Assembly: GCA_021778845.1 (NCBI GenBank)
Contig: JAJYBU010000014.1
Location: 1-64,000, forward strand
Reading direction: 5' to 3'
Length of the DNA: 64,000 nucleotides
Source of the DNA: Acidobacteriota bacterium
GTDB lineage: Bacteria; Acidobacteriota; Terriglobia; Terriglobales; Acidobacteriaceae
In this document: positions 62,926 to 64,000 of the stretch, piece after piece
Numbering within the stretch: position 1 is the stretch's first letter
How the letters are laid out: each line of letters starts with the position of its first letter
Program-made: the position numbers and the translations under genes
The notes under the pieces: model-generated
Databases searched by the model: none
What the model was told of the DNA's origin: nothing
Seen by the model: the letters and a program-made list of their open reading frames with translations, nothing else

Positions 62926-64000
62926 TTAGAACTCGTAATGCATCGAGAGTGTAAGGAGGTTGGCGTGGAAGTTTCTGGGAGCAGTGAACCCGTAGGCGGG
63001 TCCGCTTCTCGCGGTATTCGGCACCGTGCTGCACAGTACAGGCGTCAGAGACGGTGTGCCAATCGCAGCCAGCGCGTTCGTGTTGCAATACTCCGCGCCG
63101 GAAGGACCGCCCTCACCATAACCGTAGTAGTCGTACTCGCCCTTCCAGATCAGCCCTGGGTGAACCGTCCATGCAACGCTGACAAAGGGGGTCTGGTATG
63201 CGGATACCAATGAACCATTTACATCGCCGGTATCGGTGAAGAGCCGGCTGCCGTTCACGGAGCTGATGCGATAGCCGAGATCCGACTGGAACTTGGGAAC
63301 CGGAATCAGCGACAGAGCGACCGAGCCGTACTGGGTTGGAGCGTCCTCGAAGTCCTTCACTGGGCCAGTCAGGACGGTGTTCGATCCGTACCCTTTAGCG
63401 ATCGGAATGCAGAGGGACCCGGTCGAGGTTGCAACGCCCGAGTAGACGCCCCCTCCGGGCAGGAAGCTCGCCGCGGCTTCAACGCAGCTATTGGTCGACG
63501 TGTACACATCGTCATAGGCGTAGTTGAGGTCCAATCCGTAATGCTGGTTTGGCATCAGATTCGCGCCCAGGCTCACTACCCGGGTGTGGCTGAGGTGGCC
63601 CAGTATGAACGGGGAGGCGGTGCCTGTGTTGTTGGTGTTGTTGTGCTGTTCCAGGTCGTTGTAAGCACCTGAAAGGGTCGCCCACGTCTTCGGGTGATAT
63701 ACCGTGTGCACTCTGTAGTGCTGCGTCTCCCGCGGATCTATAGGCGTGAGGACGTTATCGTTATAAATGAACTCGGCGCTACCATTGACGGTCCAGTTGT
63801 TGGAAGGACGCAGAGCAACCGTGAGGATTCCGCCATTTTCGTTGATTTTCACCACCGCGCTGTTGGTGCCAGTCGCTGCATCCTGAACGATGGTGTTAGA
63901 GCGGTAGCGATAGGTGAGCGAGAACGCGGCGCGTGCTGACGGATCCCAGCCTATCGTCGCGTTGTTGATGATGAACCTTTGACCGAAGTAGCCAGTAAGC
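62926..64000 (-). CDS. Outer-membrane beta-barrel protein, C-terminal part (cut by window edge)
   Basis: The frame is open from the window edge (GYFGQRFIINNATIGWD onward) to 62926, giving about 358 residues with no start inside. It is composed of amphipathic beta strands with long polar loops (LGANLMPNQHYGLDLNYAYD; VSVAWTVHPGLIWKGEYDYY) and ends LLTLSMHYEF with the terminal Phe of outer-membrane barrels. In this cytochrome context it resembles MtrB/PioB-type porins that hold a multihaem cytochrome wire through the outer membrane. That is inferred from neighbours; the diagnostic N-terminus is outside. Confidence 0.6.
   Translation of the reverse strand, partial: LTGYFGQRFIINNATIGWDPSARAAFSLTYRYRSNTIVQDAATGTNSAVVKINENGGILTVALRPSNNWTVNGSAEFIYNDNVLTPIDPRETQHYRVHTVYHPKTWATLSGAYNDLEQHNNTNNTGTASPFILGHLSHTRVVSLGANLMPNQHYGLDLNYAYDDVYTSTNSCVEAAASFLPGGGVYSGVATSTGSLCIPIAKGYGSNTVLTGPVKDFEDAPTQYGSVALSLIPVPKFQSDLGYRISSVNGSRLFTDTGDVNGSLVSAYQTPFVSVAWTVHPGLIWKGEYDYYGYGEGGPSGAEYCNTNALAAIGTPSLTPVLCSTVPNTARSGPAYGFTAPRNFHANLLTLSMHYEF

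Overview
The window looks like chromosome of a soil Acidobacteriota (Terriglobia, e.g. the Granulicella/Edaphobacter/Terriglobus group). The signs are very large Oar-type TonB-dependent receptors with an N-terminal carboxypeptidase-regulatory domain, GC-rich host genes, repeated ECF sigma/anti-sigma pairs, and CarboxypepD_reg-like surface proteins. This assignment is inferred from gene families; no 16S gene is present.

Layout. (1) 1-13.5 kb is a mobile-element scrapyard. It holds an IS21 end, a decayed group II intron tail, a CHASE3/PAS histidine kinase, an IS5 and an ISAs1 element with intact target duplications (TTAG; GGGTTGCGGG), IS200 and IS3 copies, fragments of ISL3, IS630 and other transposases, a small outer-membrane protein, a TonB-dependent receptor, and an ArdC antirestriction gene left from a conjugative element. 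(2) 13.6-27.3 kb is a lasso-peptide-type RiPP cluster. On the + strand are an uncharacterised 541-aa protein, a PqqD-like leader-binding B1 protein, an APH-fold kinase-like protein, a B2 transglutaminase-like protease, an asparagine-synthetase-like cyclase C and a 44-aa precursor. Convergent on the - strand are an ECF sigma factor, its anti-sigma factor, an Oar-type receptor and an S9 isopeptidase-like hydrolase. One operon would make and close the peptide; the other would sense, import and linearise it. The precursor has a clear YxxP leader motif but no obvious canonical lasso core, which makes it the most interesting item here. (3) 27.4-33.5 kb is a degraded integrative conjugative element end: two XRE regulators, a 3'-truncated VirB4, VirB3, VirB2, a LysR regulator, an excisionase-like gene and a tyrosine integrase abutting the 3' end of tRNA-Ala(GGC). 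Two near-identical 34-bp sites lie in front of virB2 and of the excisionase-like gene. (4) 33.8-47.9 kb is core-like chromosome: ECF sigma/anti-sigma, a TPR-like secreted protein, RNase III, two signal peptidases I separated by a 1-kb repeat-rich spacer, an AsmA-like protein, an XRE-cupin regulator, a lipoprotein, a Gly/His-rich secreted protein, two tandem CarboxypepD_reg paralogues and an enoyl-CoA hydratase. (5) 48.2-57.7 kb is a four-gene, translationally coupled RND efflux operon (MFP, two RND pumps, outer-membrane factor). Its first pump carries an unusual ~134-residue Ser/Thr/Gly-rich insertion. (6) 57.9-64.0 kb is a - strand respiratory cluster: a six-haem NapC/NirT-like protein, a di-haem cytochrome b, an 11-haem cytochrome, three small paralogous mono-haem cytochromes and the C-terminal part of an outer-membrane beta-barrel. 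It resembles trans-envelope electron-transfer loci.

The most plausible history is that an integrative element entered at tRNA-Ala, brought or later received the lasso cluster, lost much of its transfer region and became a landing zone for insertion sequences. Its left boundary is not visible.
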